In this document: positions 24,878 to 33,321 of the stretch, one piece after another | How positions within the stretch are numbered: position 1 is the first letter of the stretch | How the letters are laid out: each line of letters starts with the position of its first letter | DNA from: Pseudodonghicola flavimaris | GTDB lineage: Bacteria; Pseudomonadota; Alphaproteobacteria; Rhodobacterales; Rhodobacteraceae | Length of the DNA: 64,000 bases | Assembly (NCBI RefSeq): GCF_030164425.1 | Contig: NZ_JASNJD010000010.1 | Coordinates: 104,465 to 168,464 of the forward strand | Reading direction: 5' to 3' | Program-made: the position numbers and the translations under genes | The notes under the pieces: model-generated | Told to the model about the DNA's origin: nothing | Databases searched by the model: none | The model's input: only the letters and a program-made list of their open reading frames with translations

Positions 24878-27019
24878 TCATCCGGTCACCGGCAGCACCG
24901 TCGCCGTGTCGGCGCCGGGACCGGCGCCCGCCCTACTGCCCAGCCGCTGACTGTTCAGCACCACCGAGACCGAGCTTGCCAGCATCGCCAGCGCCGCCGC
25001 CGCCGGTCCCAGAACGCCGGTGAAGGCCGCCGGGACGATCACCGCGTTATAGGCCAGCGCCAGCACCAGGTTCTCCCGCGCGATGCGGCCGAAGCGCCGC
25101 GACAGCGCCCGTGCCGCCAGCACCCGGTCGAGCCCGCCGGCGGTGACCACCACATCGGCGGTCTGGGCGGCGGCCGAATGGGCGCTGGCGACCGAGATGC
25201 CGCACTCGGCCGCCGCCAGCGCCGGCCCGTCGTTGACGCCGTCGCCGACGAAGATCACCGGTTTCGGCAGGGTTTCGATCAACGCCACCTTGTCGGCCGG
25301 GGTGCAGCCGTGCCGCACCTCGGCCGGGCTCAGCCCCAGATCGCGGGCCAACCCCATCGCCGCCCCGGCCCCGTCACCGGTGGCGATGCGCAGCGCCAGC
25401 CCCTCGGCCCGCAGGCAGGCGATCATCTCGGCGGCGCCCCTGGCCGGGGTATCGGCCAGCGCGATCTCTCCCACCGGGCGGCCCTCCAGCGTGACCTGAA
25501 GCCAACTGCGCCCCTCCAGCCCCTGTTCGGCGCCGGCGCTCACCCGCACCTGACCGCCCTCCGGCGTCCGGGCCTCGGCACCGCGCGGCAACCGCTGCCC
25601 CCCCTCGCCCAGCTCACCCCCATGGGCGGTGACGATGGCCTCGGCGATCGGATGGCGAATGCCGGTCTCCGCCCGCGCCGCCAGGGCCAGCAGATCCGTC
25701 CCGCTCCAGCCGTCGGCGGGCCGCAGCGCGGCAACCCGCAGCCGGCCCTCGGTCAGCGTGCCGGTCTTGTCGAACACGATGCTGCGGGCCCGGGCCAGGG
25801 CGGCGAAACCTTCGGGATCGCGCAGCCGCAGCCCGCCCTCCGCCGCCACCTGCGCCGCCCGCATCTGTGCCAGGGGCAGCGCGATGGAGAGCGCGCAGGG
25901 ACAGACCCCGACCAGCAGGGTCAGCGCCCGCAGCAGGCTCTCCTCCGGCCCGAGCCCCAGCAGAAGACCGGCCAGACCGGCCAGCCCCCCCAGCACCGGG
26001 ATCGCGATCGAGAGCCGCTCCGCCCAGGTATCGGCGACAGAGCGGGCGGCTCCGCGGCGGGCAATTTCCAGCGCGATGGCACCGCCCATCCGGTCGATCT
26101 CGCGATCGCCATGGGCGCGCTCGACCCGAAGGATTAGCCGCTGGCCCAGGTTCAGCGCGCCGGCCTCGACCCGGTCGCCCGGCCCCACCGGCACCAGGCG
26201 GGTCTCGCCGGTCAACACCGCGCGGTTCACCTGGCTCCGGCCCGAGACCACCACCCCGTCCATGCTGATCGGGGCGCCGGCATCCACCGCCACCCGCTGG
26301 CCCGGTGCGACCTCGGCGCAGGGGCGGGTGTGCCAGCCGTCGGGGGTTTCGACCCGCGCCAGTTCCGGCGCCGCGGCCTCCATCGCGCTCAGCGCGTCGA
26401 TGGCGCGGCGGCGGGTCACCACATCGACCAGCCGGCCGAACAGCAGGAGCGTCACCAGCATGGTGGCAGTGTCGAACCAGACCACCGATTGCCCCTGCCA
26501 GAGCGCCCAGCCCGACGCGAGGCAGGCCGACAGTGTACCGATGCTGACCAGCAGGTCCATGCCCGGGCTGCGCAGCCGGATCGACCGCCAGGCCATCCAG
26601 AGAAAGCCGGACCCGGCCCAGAACACCACCGGCAGCGCAAAGATCCCCGAGGCCAGTGCCAGCCACCAGGACACTGTGGGCGACAGATCGGTGAGATAGA
26701 TCACGATGGCCGGCAGCATCGACCACATGCCGGCCACCACCGCCACCGCCAACCGCACGCCCAGCCGATGAATCTCCCGCCCCAGGGCGGCGGAGGTCTC
26801 CTCCGGCCGCAGTCGTTCGATCATCCGGTAGCCCGCGGCCGCGGTCGCCCGGGCCAGCGCCTCCGGGCTCAGCGCGGTGTCGTCCCAGTCGATCAGCGCC
26901 GACCCGGTGAGGTAATGCACCCCGGCCCGATTCACCCCCGGCAGGGCCGAGAGCCGGTTTTCCAGCCCGCGCGCGCATCCCGCGCAGGCCAGACCGTCAA
27001 TCGCGAAGAGCCGCCGCAT
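24878..27019 (-). CDS. ccoI: Copper-type P1B ATPase, CcoI/FixI-like
   Basis: A 713-residue P-type ATPase with an N-terminal heavy-metal domain carrying C12-A-G-C15, eight TM helices, the membrane metal motif C373-P-C375, phosphorylation site D417 in 'DKTGTLTEG', and 'GDGVNDGPAL'. CPC plus one CxxC domain is the copper-transporting pattern. Being the last gene of a cbb3-type oxidase operon (6-nt gap) identifies it as the CcoI/FixI type, which supplies copper for the CuB centre of subunit I rather than detoxifying the cell. Symbol given on family plus context. Confidence 0.92.
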   Translation of the reverse strand: MRRLFAIDGLACAGCARGLENRLSALPGVNRAGVHYLTGSALIDWDDTALSPEALARATAAAGYRMIERLRPEETSAALGREIHRLGVRLAVAVVAGMWSMLPAIVIYLTDLSPTVSWWLALASGIFALPVVFWAGSGFLWMAWRSIRLRSPGMDLLVSIGTLSACLASGWALWQGQSVVWFDTATMLVTLLLFGRLVDVVTRRRAIDALSAMEAAAPELARVETPDGWHTRPCAEVAPGQRVAVDAGAPISMDGVVVSGRSQVNRAVLTGETRLVPVGPGDRVEAGALNLGQRLILRVERAHGDREIDRMGGAIALEIARRGAARSVADTWAERLSIAIPVLGGLAGLAGLLLGLGPEESLLRALTLLVGVCPCALSIALPLAQMRAAQVAAEGGLRLRDPEGFAALARARSIVFDKTGTLTEGRLRVAALRPADGWSGTDLLALAARAETGIRHPIAEAIVTAHGGELGEGGQRLPRGAEARTPEGGQVRVSAGAEQGLEGRSWLQVTLEGRPVGEIALADTPARGAAEMIACLRAEGLALRIATGDGAGAAMGLARDLGLSPAEVRHGCTPADKVALIETLPKPVIFVGDGVNDGPALAAAECGISVASAHSAAAQTADVVVTAGGLDRVLAARALSRRFGRIARENLVLALAYNAVIVPAAFTGVLGPAAAALAMLASSVSVVLNSQRLGSRAGAGPGADTATVLPVTG

Positions 27020-27025
27020 CGGCGA

Positions 27026-28051
27026 TCAGCCCTCGTTCTCCGGGGCGCCGACCGGGCGTTCGGGCTCGGGCGTGCCGACACCGACCAGAACGCCGTCGAT
27101 CTCCTTGCCGTACCAGCTGTCCTCGTTCTTGTGGAAGGTGGCGCGGACCTCCTCGACACTCATCCCCGATTTCTGGCGCGGGTCCTTGGGCCGTTCGTGG
27201 CTGTCGATATAGGCGGCCACGTCCCAGGCCTGCTGATCGGTCAGCTTGCCCGGCTGCGACAACGGCATGTTGTGCTTGATAAAGGCGGCGGCGGTGTTGA
27301 TCCGCCCCATGCCGGCGCCCCAGTTGAAGCTGTTCGGCCCCCAGAGCGGCGGGAACACGATGCGGCCGTTGATATCGGTCTGCCCCTGCCCGTCGGCGCC
27401 ATGGCAGACCGCGCAGTTCTCGGCGAAGACCGCCTTGCCACGCTCCAGCGAATAGCCGCCTTCGGGTTTGGCGACGGTGCCGAAGCCGGCACCGGCCATC
27501 TTGGTGCGGTTCGGTGCGCCGGTCGCCAGCCACGAGAAATAGATCTCCAGATCGCGATAGATGTCATGGCCATGCGGCGGCGGATGGCCGGCCACCGAAT
27601 GCTGGGCGTTCATCGAATAGGTGAAACAGCCCATCACCCGGTCTTCCATGGTGTTGATCATCTTGTTCTTGCCGCGATACTTCGGGTACTGGCCCCAGGC
27701 CGCCCACATCGGCGCCGACAGCGGCTCTTTGCCCGCGTCGAGGTGACAGTTGGCGCAGGCCAGCCCGTTGCCGACGAATTCGCCGGCATTGGTGGCAGTG
27801 TTCATGAAGATCTCGCGGCCGCGGCGGATCGCGTCACCGTTCGGACCGTCGGGGATCTCCGCCTCGGTCGGGGGCTGGAAATAGGTGGGATCGGTGGCGG
27901 ATTGCGCCACCTTGGCGCGGCCGCTGATCCAGCCCGGCACCAGACCGCTTTCCAGCGCCAGGGCGCCGGCGGCGACCAGCACCAGACCTCCGGCCAGGGC
28001 ATAGATCGTGCGTTTGACCGTGCGGCCGGTCTCAGGGTTCTCAGAGGTCAT
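27026..28051 (-). CDS. Dihaem cytochrome c, TsdA-like (thiosulfate dehydrogenase family)
   Basis: A 341-residue c-type cytochrome with an N-terminal TM anchor (about 15-33) and two haem sites, C99-A-N-C102-H103 and C213-A-V-C216-H217. The stretch 'GNGLACANCHLDAG', 'YPKYR', 'EDRVMGCFTYSMN' is the TsdA family pattern. C142 lies 39 residues after the first haem histidine, near where TsdA has its unusual cysteine haem ligand. TsdA interconverts thiosulfate and tetrathionate in the periplasm. The start is ATG 28051 (AGGAGG at a good distance), overlapping the upstream gene by 11 nt; ATG 28057 is possible. Embedded in a cbb3-type operon, so it may feed or receive electrons directly. Activity not proven. 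Confidence 0.85.
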   Translation of the reverse strand: MTSENPETGRTVKRTIYALAGGLVLVAAGALALESGLVPGWISGRAKVAQSATDPTYFQPPTEAEIPDGPNGDAIRRGREIFMNTATNAGEFVGNGLACANCHLDAGKEPLSAPMWAAWGQYPKYRGKNKMINTMEDRVMGCFTYSMNAQHSVAGHPPPHGHDIYRDLEIYFSWLATGAPNRTKMAGAGFGTVAKPEGGYSLERGKAVFAENCAVCHGADGQGQTDINGRIVFPPLWGPNSFNWGAGMGRINTAAAFIKHNMPLSQPGKLTDQQAWDVAAYIDSHERPKDPRQKSGMSVEEVRATFHKNEDSWYGKEIDGVLVGVGTPEPERPVGAPENEG

Positions 28052-29279
28052 GTCCATCCCCCTCCTTTGCGACGGCCCCGGTCGACCCGGCCGGAACGGC
28101 GGGAAGCGAGGCCAGGTAATCGGCAACCGCGCGGCGGTCGTCGGTGGAAAGCCCTTTGGAAATCTGATCCATCAGGCTCAAAGGCGAATTGGCGCGATGG
28201 CCGCCCGCCCAGGCCGCCAGCTGACTGGCGGTATAGGGCGCCTGCTGGGCCGAGAGCGCCGGGAAGTTCGGCGCCACGCCGAAACCCGAGGGCCCGTGGC
28301 AGGAGAAACAGGCGGGCACGCCCAGATCCCAGTCGCCGACCAGCGCCAGCGTCTCGCCGCGTTTCAGATCGCCGCCCAGTATCGGCGCTGCCGTCGAGGG
28401 CACGCTGAGCCCGGCGTAATAGGCGCCGAGCCCGGCGATATCGGCCTCCGTCAGCCCCTTGGCCACGAAGCTCATGTGTTCGTTGGCCCGGGTGCCGGTC
28501 TGGAAATCGCGCAGCTGCTTGGCGATGTAATCGGCCGACAGACCGGAGAGACGCGGGGTATTCTCCACCCCCTGCCCCAGATCGCCGTGGCAGCTGGCGC
28601 AGGCCCAGACGTCGTCCCGCCCCTCGAAGATCAGGGCGGAGACATCGGCAGAGACCGGCGTCACGCTGGCGCTGGAAAACGCCGGCTGTGGCGGCAGGCC
28701 GGGATAGGCCGCCGCCAGCGCCTCGCCGCCCGACCAGGTGCCCTGACCGACGGCCCTGGCGCGCAGATCGGCCACTGTGGCGGTGTCGACCCCGTCATCG
28801 CGGTCGCCGAAGGTGGCGGCGACATAGCTGGCCAGTTCGGCGATTTCCGCATCGCCGAAAGCGGCGGAGAAGCTCGGCATATGACCGTCGTAGTCATGAC
28901 CGTCGACCCGGATCGGCCCGTCGATGCCGCGCAAGAGCACATTGGCGACCAGCTCCGGCCCCTGGGCGGGGAATTCCGAGCCGCGCAGCGGCGGCACCGC
29001 CAGCCGTACACCGGAGCCGTTGGGCTGGTGGCAGGTGGCGCAATTGGCCGCGAAGAGCGCCGCGCCGCTGTCAGGGGCATCGACCGGGCGATCCTGCTGA
29101 ACTGCGGCCTCGACCGCGGTTTCCGGCGCTCCGCCCGAGGTGGTCAGCAACGTTCCTGTGCCCCAGATCGCCAGGGCCACCGCGACCCAGACCACCGGCA
29201 GCGGCATCCGGCCATTGCGTTCCCAGGGTTCGAATTTCTCGTCGACGATATGGTCGGAAGATGTGGGTTTCCGGGTCAC
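28041..29279 (-). CDS. Membrane-anchored trihaem cytochrome c in CcoP position
   Basis: A 412-residue cytochrome with a short cytoplasmic N-terminus, one TM helix (about 26-45) and three CxxCH sites: C80-A-T-C83-H84, C227-A-S-C230-H231 and C324-F-S-C327-H328. Canonical CcoP has two TM helices and two haems, so this is a different electron-entry subunit at the same place in the operon. The C-terminal part ('GVPACFSCHGPSG') resembles class I cytochromes of the c4/flavocytochrome type. It overlaps the CcoO gene by ATGA. Probably passes electrons from soluble cytochrome c or the TsdA-like protein to CcoO. Confidence 0.9.
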   Translation of the reverse strand: MTRKPTSSDHIVDEKFEPWERNGRMPLPVVWVAVALAIWGTGTLLTTSGGAPETAVEAAVQQDRPVDAPDSGAALFAANCATCHQPNGSGVRLAVPPLRGSEFPAQGPELVANVLLRGIDGPIRVDGHDYDGHMPSFSAAFGDAEIAELASYVAATFGDRDDGVDTATVADLRARAVGQGTWSGGEALAAAYPGLPPQPAFSSASVTPVSADVSALIFEGRDDVWACASCHGDLGQGVENTPRLSGLSADYIAKQLRDFQTGTRANEHMSFVAKGLTEADIAGLGAYYAGLSVPSTAAPILGGDLKRGETLALVGDWDLGVPACFSCHGPSGFGVAPNFPALSAQQAPYTASQLAAWAGGHRANSPLSLMDQISKGLSTDDRRAVADYLASLPAVPAGSTGAVAKEGDGHDL

Positions 29280-29896
29280 GATCCGCTCTCCATGGTGGCA
29301 TAGCCCTCATCGCGCAGCGCATCGGCCGGCGCCGGATAGGTCCGGTCGAGCGACAGCAGATAGGCGGTCAGATCCAGCGCCTCCTGCCGGGCGACGACCA
29401 CGCCCGCCTCCGGCGCGAAGGCCTCGGGCAGCACCACGACGGTATCGCCGGGCTCGGCCGCGGGCTTGATCTCGAAGAGGAAGGGATAGGCCGGCATCAC
29501 CGACCAGCCGAAGATCGCCCGCGGCTGGTAGAGATGGGTCAGCTGCCAGGCCTCGGAAGGCAGGCGGGCGCCGACGTTCAGCAGATCGGGTCCGGTGCGC
29601 ATGGTGCCCAGCTGGTGCGGCTGGTCATAGACATAGTCGGCCGCCACCGCCGGGCGGCCCCAGCCGCGTTCCCCGTCGGGCGCCTGATCCGGCGAGCGCG
29701 GTTGCTGGCTGTGGCAGTAAACGCAGCCCAGCCCGACATATTGGGCGCGGCCCCGCGCCTGCTGTTCGGTATAGGGTTCGAGCTGCGGCGGCACGCTGTG
29801 ACGAGCGATCTGGACCCCCGGCGCGATCACCAGCATCAGCGTGGCGAAGGCGAGGATGCCGAAGGCGAGAAGAGCGAGAGGAAGATAGCGGTTCAT
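29276..29896 (-). CDS. ccoO: cbb3-type cytochrome oxidase subunit II (monohaem CcoO)
   Basis: A 206-residue monohaem cytochrome with a single N-terminal TM anchor (about 5-25), one haem site 'GLGCVYCHSQQ' and the typical CcoO segments 'GWGRPAVAADYVYDQPHQLG', 'RTGPDLLNVGARLP' and 'SVMPAYPFLF', whose Met should be the sixth haem ligand. It hands electrons to subunit I. The start is fixed by a 4-nt ATGA overlap with the subunit I gene; a longer open frame in the same phase runs through that gene and is ignored. Confidence 0.95.
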   Translation of the reverse strand: MNRYLPLALLAFGILAFATLMLVIAPGVQIARHSVPPQLEPYTEQQARGRAQYVGLGCVYCHSQQPRSPDQAPDGERGWGRPAVAADYVYDQPHQLGTMRTGPDLLNVGARLPSEAWQLTHLYQPRAIFGWSVMPAYPFLFEIKPAAEPGDTVVVLPEAFAPEAGVVVARQEALDLTAYLLSLDRTYPAPADALRDEGYATMESGS

Positions 29897-31440
29897 TCGG
29901 CAACCACGGGTTTGGCGGCAGTGCCGGGACGGGCCAGCAGAATGCCGATGAAGTTGAGGGCGAAGAGGATGTGACCAAGCGTCATCATCGAGCCGCCGAT
30001 GGAGCGGGCCTCGAGATAGGGTTTCATCAGGATCACACTCTCGGCGAAGGGACGGGTGGCATCCAGCATGGCGAGCCCCTGCAACACGCCGCCGATCGAC
30101 AGCGCGAAGAAGTAGATCGCGAAGCCCAGCACCACGAGCCAGAAATGCGCCCGGATCAGGCCCGGCCAGGCGAACTCGCGCCCCAGCAGCCGTGGCATGA
30201 TGTGATAGACCGACCCGAACATCACGATCGACACGAAGGCATAGGCGCCCAGGTGCGCGTGGCCGATGGTGTAATGGGTGAAGTGGGTGATCGTGTTGAC
30301 CGAGCGCAGCGCCTCGATCGAGCCCTGGAAGGAGGCGAAGGTATACATCAGCGCCCCGAAGGCGATGAAGCGCAGCGGCAGCGACTGTTTCAGCGCCCAG
30401 GTGTTGCGGGCGACGGTAACATGCTGGTTCACCGCCACCGCGATCACCGGGATGAACATCATCACCGAATGCACCACCGACAGGGTCACCACCCAGGTCG
30501 GGACCGGGCCGCCGATCAGGTGGTGGATGCCCACCTGGCTGTAGAACAGCGCCAGCCCCCAGAAGCCCAGCAGCGACACCGCGTAGGAATAGACCGGCTT
30601 GCCGATGATCTTGGGAATGAAGTAATAGGCCGTCCCCACCCCCAGCGGCGTCAGCCACAGGCCCAGAACGTTATGGGCGAACCACCAGTTTGTGGTGGCC
30701 TCTTCCACGCCGTAGTGGATGCCGGGCAGGTTGGCGACGATGAAGAGGAAGGGAAACCAGATCATCGCACCCAGGAAATACCAGCCGGTGACATAGATAT
30801 GGTGCACCTCACGCTTGCGCGCGGTCTGGATCATCGGCAGCACGAAGAACACGCCCGCCAGCGCCAGCAGGATGTCGAGCTGCCAGGGGATCTCCAGCCA
30901 TTCCTCGCCATCGGTCCAGCCGGTGGCGATGGCCCAACCGCCGGCGGCCACGGTCAGGTTCCAGATCACCGCACCGGCCAGCGGCAGCCCCGGCATCTTC
31001 AGCGGCGTGCGGAAGATGCGCGGCAGGATCCACATCATCCCGGCGATGCCGACCTGGCTGAGCCAACCATAGATCACCAGGTTCAGGTGCAGCGTCCGCA
31101 TCCGACCGAAGGTCAGCGGCGCCGAGCCGGTCAGCCAGTCGGGCCAGTGCAGCTTGAGCGAGGCCCCCACCCCGAAGAGCGAGCCGACCACCAGCCAGAA
31201 GATCGCGGCGGCGATCAGCACCAGCACCGGCCTGGCGGAAATCCGGTCAATGCCGGTGGTATCGAACAGATGGGTGCCATCGACGTCGGGATGGCCGGCG
31301 CCCTCGGCCCCGAAGACCGTGGCGGCATCCCCCTTCTGCATTGTGATTTGCCTCGTCGCGACGGCCCAGATCAGAAAGGCCAGCGCAAGAACCGAGACGA
31401 CGAAGCTGAGGCCCAGAAGGAGCCCGATCGTAAGTGGCAT
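29893..31440 (-). CDS. ccoN: cbb3-type cytochrome oxidase subunit I with CcoS-like N-terminal extension
   Basis: A 515-residue haem-copper oxidase subunit. Residues about 1-50 look like CcoS (one TM then 'FLIWAVATRQ' and 'KGDAATVFG'); CcoN follows from about 70. From recalled P. stutzeri CcoN, residues map with a constant +49 offset: CuB ligands H256, H306, H307, catalytic Tyr Y300 ('FYSQVGIHH'), haem ligands H394 and H396. H118 is the other low-spin haem ligand. Keeping Y300 argues for O2 reduction, not NO reduction. The conserved Glu (E323 in P. stutzeri) is Gln here (Q372, 'SFQGS'). ATG 31440 has no strong ribosome site; GTG 31479 is the alternative. Confidence 0.94.
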   Translation of the reverse strand: MPLTIGLLLGLSFVVSVLALAFLIWAVATRQITMQKGDAATVFGAEGAGHPDVDGTHLFDTTGIDRISARPVLVLIAAAIFWLVVGSLFGVGASLKLHWPDWLTGSAPLTFGRMRTLHLNLVIYGWLSQVGIAGMMWILPRIFRTPLKMPGLPLAGAVIWNLTVAAGGWAIATGWTDGEEWLEIPWQLDILLALAGVFFVLPMIQTARKREVHHIYVTGWYFLGAMIWFPFLFIVANLPGIHYGVEEATTNWWFAHNVLGLWLTPLGVGTAYYFIPKIIGKPVYSYAVSLLGFWGLALFYSQVGIHHLIGGPVPTWVVTLSVVHSVMMFIPVIAVAVNQHVTVARNTWALKQSLPLRFIAFGALMYTFASFQGSIEALRSVNTITHFTHYTIGHAHLGAYAFVSIVMFGSVYHIMPRLLGREFAWPGLIRAHFWLVVLGFAIYFFALSIGGVLQGLAMLDATRPFAESVILMKPYLEARSIGGSMMTLGHILFALNFIGILLARPGTAAKPVVAE

Positions 31441-31451
31441 CGTCCGTAAGT

Positions 31452-31469
31452 GTCCCAAAGAGCTGGGAC
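31452..31469 (-). promoter_or_regulatory. Hairpin in the leader just upstream of the subunit I start
   Basis: GTCCCA (31452-31457) and TGGGAC (31464-31469) form a perfect 6-bp stem with a 6-nt loop, 12-29 nt before ATG 31440. It would partly occupy the region where a ribosome binds, and no good Shine-Dalgarno is seen there. Further upstream two CTTAAG copies lie 11 bp apart (near 31540-31560). I do not see an FNR box (TTGAT-N4-ATCAA). Confidence 0.35.
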
Positions 31470-31609
31470 GGCTCCGCACGGCCGGAACCGGCGCGGAGTC
31501 GCCCGAGAAAACATGTCTGTGAGATCTTCTTTACGGGTTAGCTTAAGTGAACCTTAAGAAACGGCGGGAAATCTCGGCCCGGGGCGTTGATCCCTGCCCG
31601 GTCCCAGCG

Positions 31610-32455
31610 TCACTCCCCGGCGGCGACATCCGATGTGGCCCGGCGGATCTGGCGGCTGCGGCGCAGAAAGGCGGCGATGAAAAGCACCGAGAGGATCAGG
31701 ATGATGGTCGGCGCCGGCGCACTGTCGAGAAAGAAGCTCAGGTAGACACCGCCCAGCATCGCGCCCAGGCAGACCGCCACCGCGATCGCCAGCATATGGG
31801 CGAACTGCCGGGTCAGGAGAAAGGCGATGGCACCCGGCGCGATCAGCAGCCCGACCGCCAGGATCAGCCCGGTCGCGCTCAGCGTCGCGACGATGGTCAG
31901 CGACAGCAGCGTCAGCAGCCCGTAGTGCAGCAGCCCCACGGCCAGACCGGAGGCGCGCGCCTGCGCCGGATCAAAGGCCTGCAGCATCAGGTCCTTCCAT
32001 TTCAGCAGGAGCGCCGCCGACACCAGCAGCGAAATGCCCCCCGCGGTCCACAGATCCTCTGCCCCCACCCCGAGGATGTTGCCGAAGAGGATGTGATCCA
32101 GGTGCACGTTGGTGTGGATAGAGACATAGATCACGATGCCCAGCCCGAACATGCCGGAGAAGACCACCCCCATCACCGTGTCCTGCTTGACCCGGCTGTT
32201 CTGCGCCAGAAAGCCGGTCGCCAGCGCCGTCACCATGCCGGCGGCAAAGGCCCCGAGGATCAGCGGCAGCCCGAGGACATAGGCCAGAACGATGCCGGGC
32301 AGCACCGCGTGGCTGACCGCATCCCCCATCAGCGCCCAGCCCTTCAGCACCAGAAAGCACGACAGCAGAGCGGTCGGCACCGCCACCATCGCCGCGATCC
32401 AGAAGGCGTTGAGCATGAAGGGAAACTGGAACGGCAGCAGCAGCGTCTCGTTCAT
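31610..32455 (-). CDS. Metal ABC transporter permease (SitD/MntB-like)
   Basis: A 281-residue membrane protein of the ABC-3 metal permease family with about eight TM helices and the motif 'LKGWALMGDAVSHAVLPGIV', the cytoplasmic coupling segment. It pairs with the homologous permease encoded just upstream to form the channel of a Mn2+/Fe2+ importer. The start at 32455 overlaps the upstream stop by ATGA. Last gene of a four-gene operon (binding protein, ATPase, two permeases), the Sit/Yfe arrangement; Znu systems normally have one permease. Confidence 0.92.
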   Translation of the reverse strand: MNETLLLPFQFPFMLNAFWIAAMVAVPTALLSCFLVLKGWALMGDAVSHAVLPGIVLAYVLGLPLILGAFAAGMVTALATGFLAQNSRVKQDTVMGVVFSGMFGLGIVIYVSIHTNVHLDHILFGNILGVGAEDLWTAGGISLLVSAALLLKWKDLMLQAFDPAQARASGLAVGLLHYGLLTLLSLTIVATLSATGLILAVGLLIAPGAIAFLLTRQFAHMLAIAVAVCLGAMLGGVYLSFFLDSAPAPTIILILSVLFIAAFLRRSRQIRRATSDVAAGE

Positions 32456-33321
32456 CGCTCCGCCTCCGGGCCCTGTATCAGCGCCTCTGCCGCGCGGCGC
32501 CGCGCCGCCAGCATCCCATGCTTGGGGGCCCAGACGAACACCGCCAGAAAGATCGCGGTCTGCAGCACGACGATGATGCCCCCCGTGGCCCCGTCGAGGA
32601 AATAGCTGAGATAGGCGCCGAGGAAGCTGGTCAGCGCACCGATCGTCACCGAAGTCAGGATCAGCCGCGGAAACCGGTCGCAGAGCAGATAGGCGGTCGC
32701 CCCCGGGGTCACCACCATGGCGACCACCAGAAACGCCCCCACCGTCTGCATCGCTGCCACCACGCAGGCCGACAGCAGCACGAAGAACACCGCCTTCAGC
32801 AGCCCCGGCCGCAGCCCGATGGAGCGGGCGTGATCCTCGTCGAAGAAGACCACCATCAGGTCCTTCCATCGGACGATCAGCACCGCCAGCGACAGAAAGC
32901 CGATCAGCGCCAGCTGCAGCGTGTCACCGGGAGAAATGGCGAGGATATTGCCCATGGTGATGGTCTGGATCGACACCGCCATCGGGTTGACCGAGGCGAT
33001 GAACAGCCCCAGCCCGAAGAAGGAGGTGAAGATGATGCCGATGATCACGTCGATCTTCAGCCCCGAGCGGTCCGACAGAAATAGCATCGCCGCCGCCGCC
33101 AGCCCACCGGACAGGAACGCCCCCAGCGCAAAGGGCAGCCCCAGCAGATAGGCCCCGGCCACCCCCGGCACTACCGCATGCGACAGCGCATCGCCGATCA
33201 GCGACCAGCCCTTCAGCATCAGATAGGCGGAGAGAAAGGCGCAGACGCCGCCGACCAGCGCCGACACCCACATCGCGTTGGTCATATAGCCATAGGTGAA
33301 GGGCTCCAGCAGCGGGCTCAT
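32452..33321 (-). CDS. Metal ABC transporter permease (SitC-like)
   Basis: A 289-residue ABC-3 family permease with about eight TM helices and '[20 protein letters not shown]', nearly identical in this motif to its partner. Overlaps the ATPase gene by ATGA and the next permease by ATGA, so all three are translationally coupled. Together they should import Mn2+ and possibly Fe2+ across the inner membrane. Confidence 0.92.
   Translation of the reverse strand: MSPLLEPFTYGYMTNAMWVSALVGGVCAFLSAYLMLKGWSLIGDALSHAVVPGVAGAYLLGLPFALGAFLSGGLAAAAMLFLSDRSGLKIDVIIGIIFTSFFGLGLFIASVNPMAVSIQTITMGNILAISPGDTLQLALIGFLSLAVLIVRWKDLMVVFFDEDHARSIGLRPGLLKAVFFVLLSACVVAAMQTVGAFLVVAMVVTPGATAYLLCDRFPRLILTSVTIGALTSFLGAYLSYFLDGATGGIIVVLQTAIFLAVFVWAPKHGMLAARRRAAEALIQGPEAER

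Noticed and set aside
29893..31440. NO reductase (NorB) identity for the haem-copper subunit
   Set aside because: Catalytic Tyr Y300 six residues before H306-H307 is kept, as in cbb3 oxidases; NorB lacks it. The surrounding 'YTIGHAHLG' and CcoO partner are also cbb3-type.
31441..31609. FNR-type anaerobic box upstream of the cbb3-type operon
   Set aside because: No TTGAT-N4-ATCAA-like sequence could be found; only CTTAAG repeats and a small hairpin.
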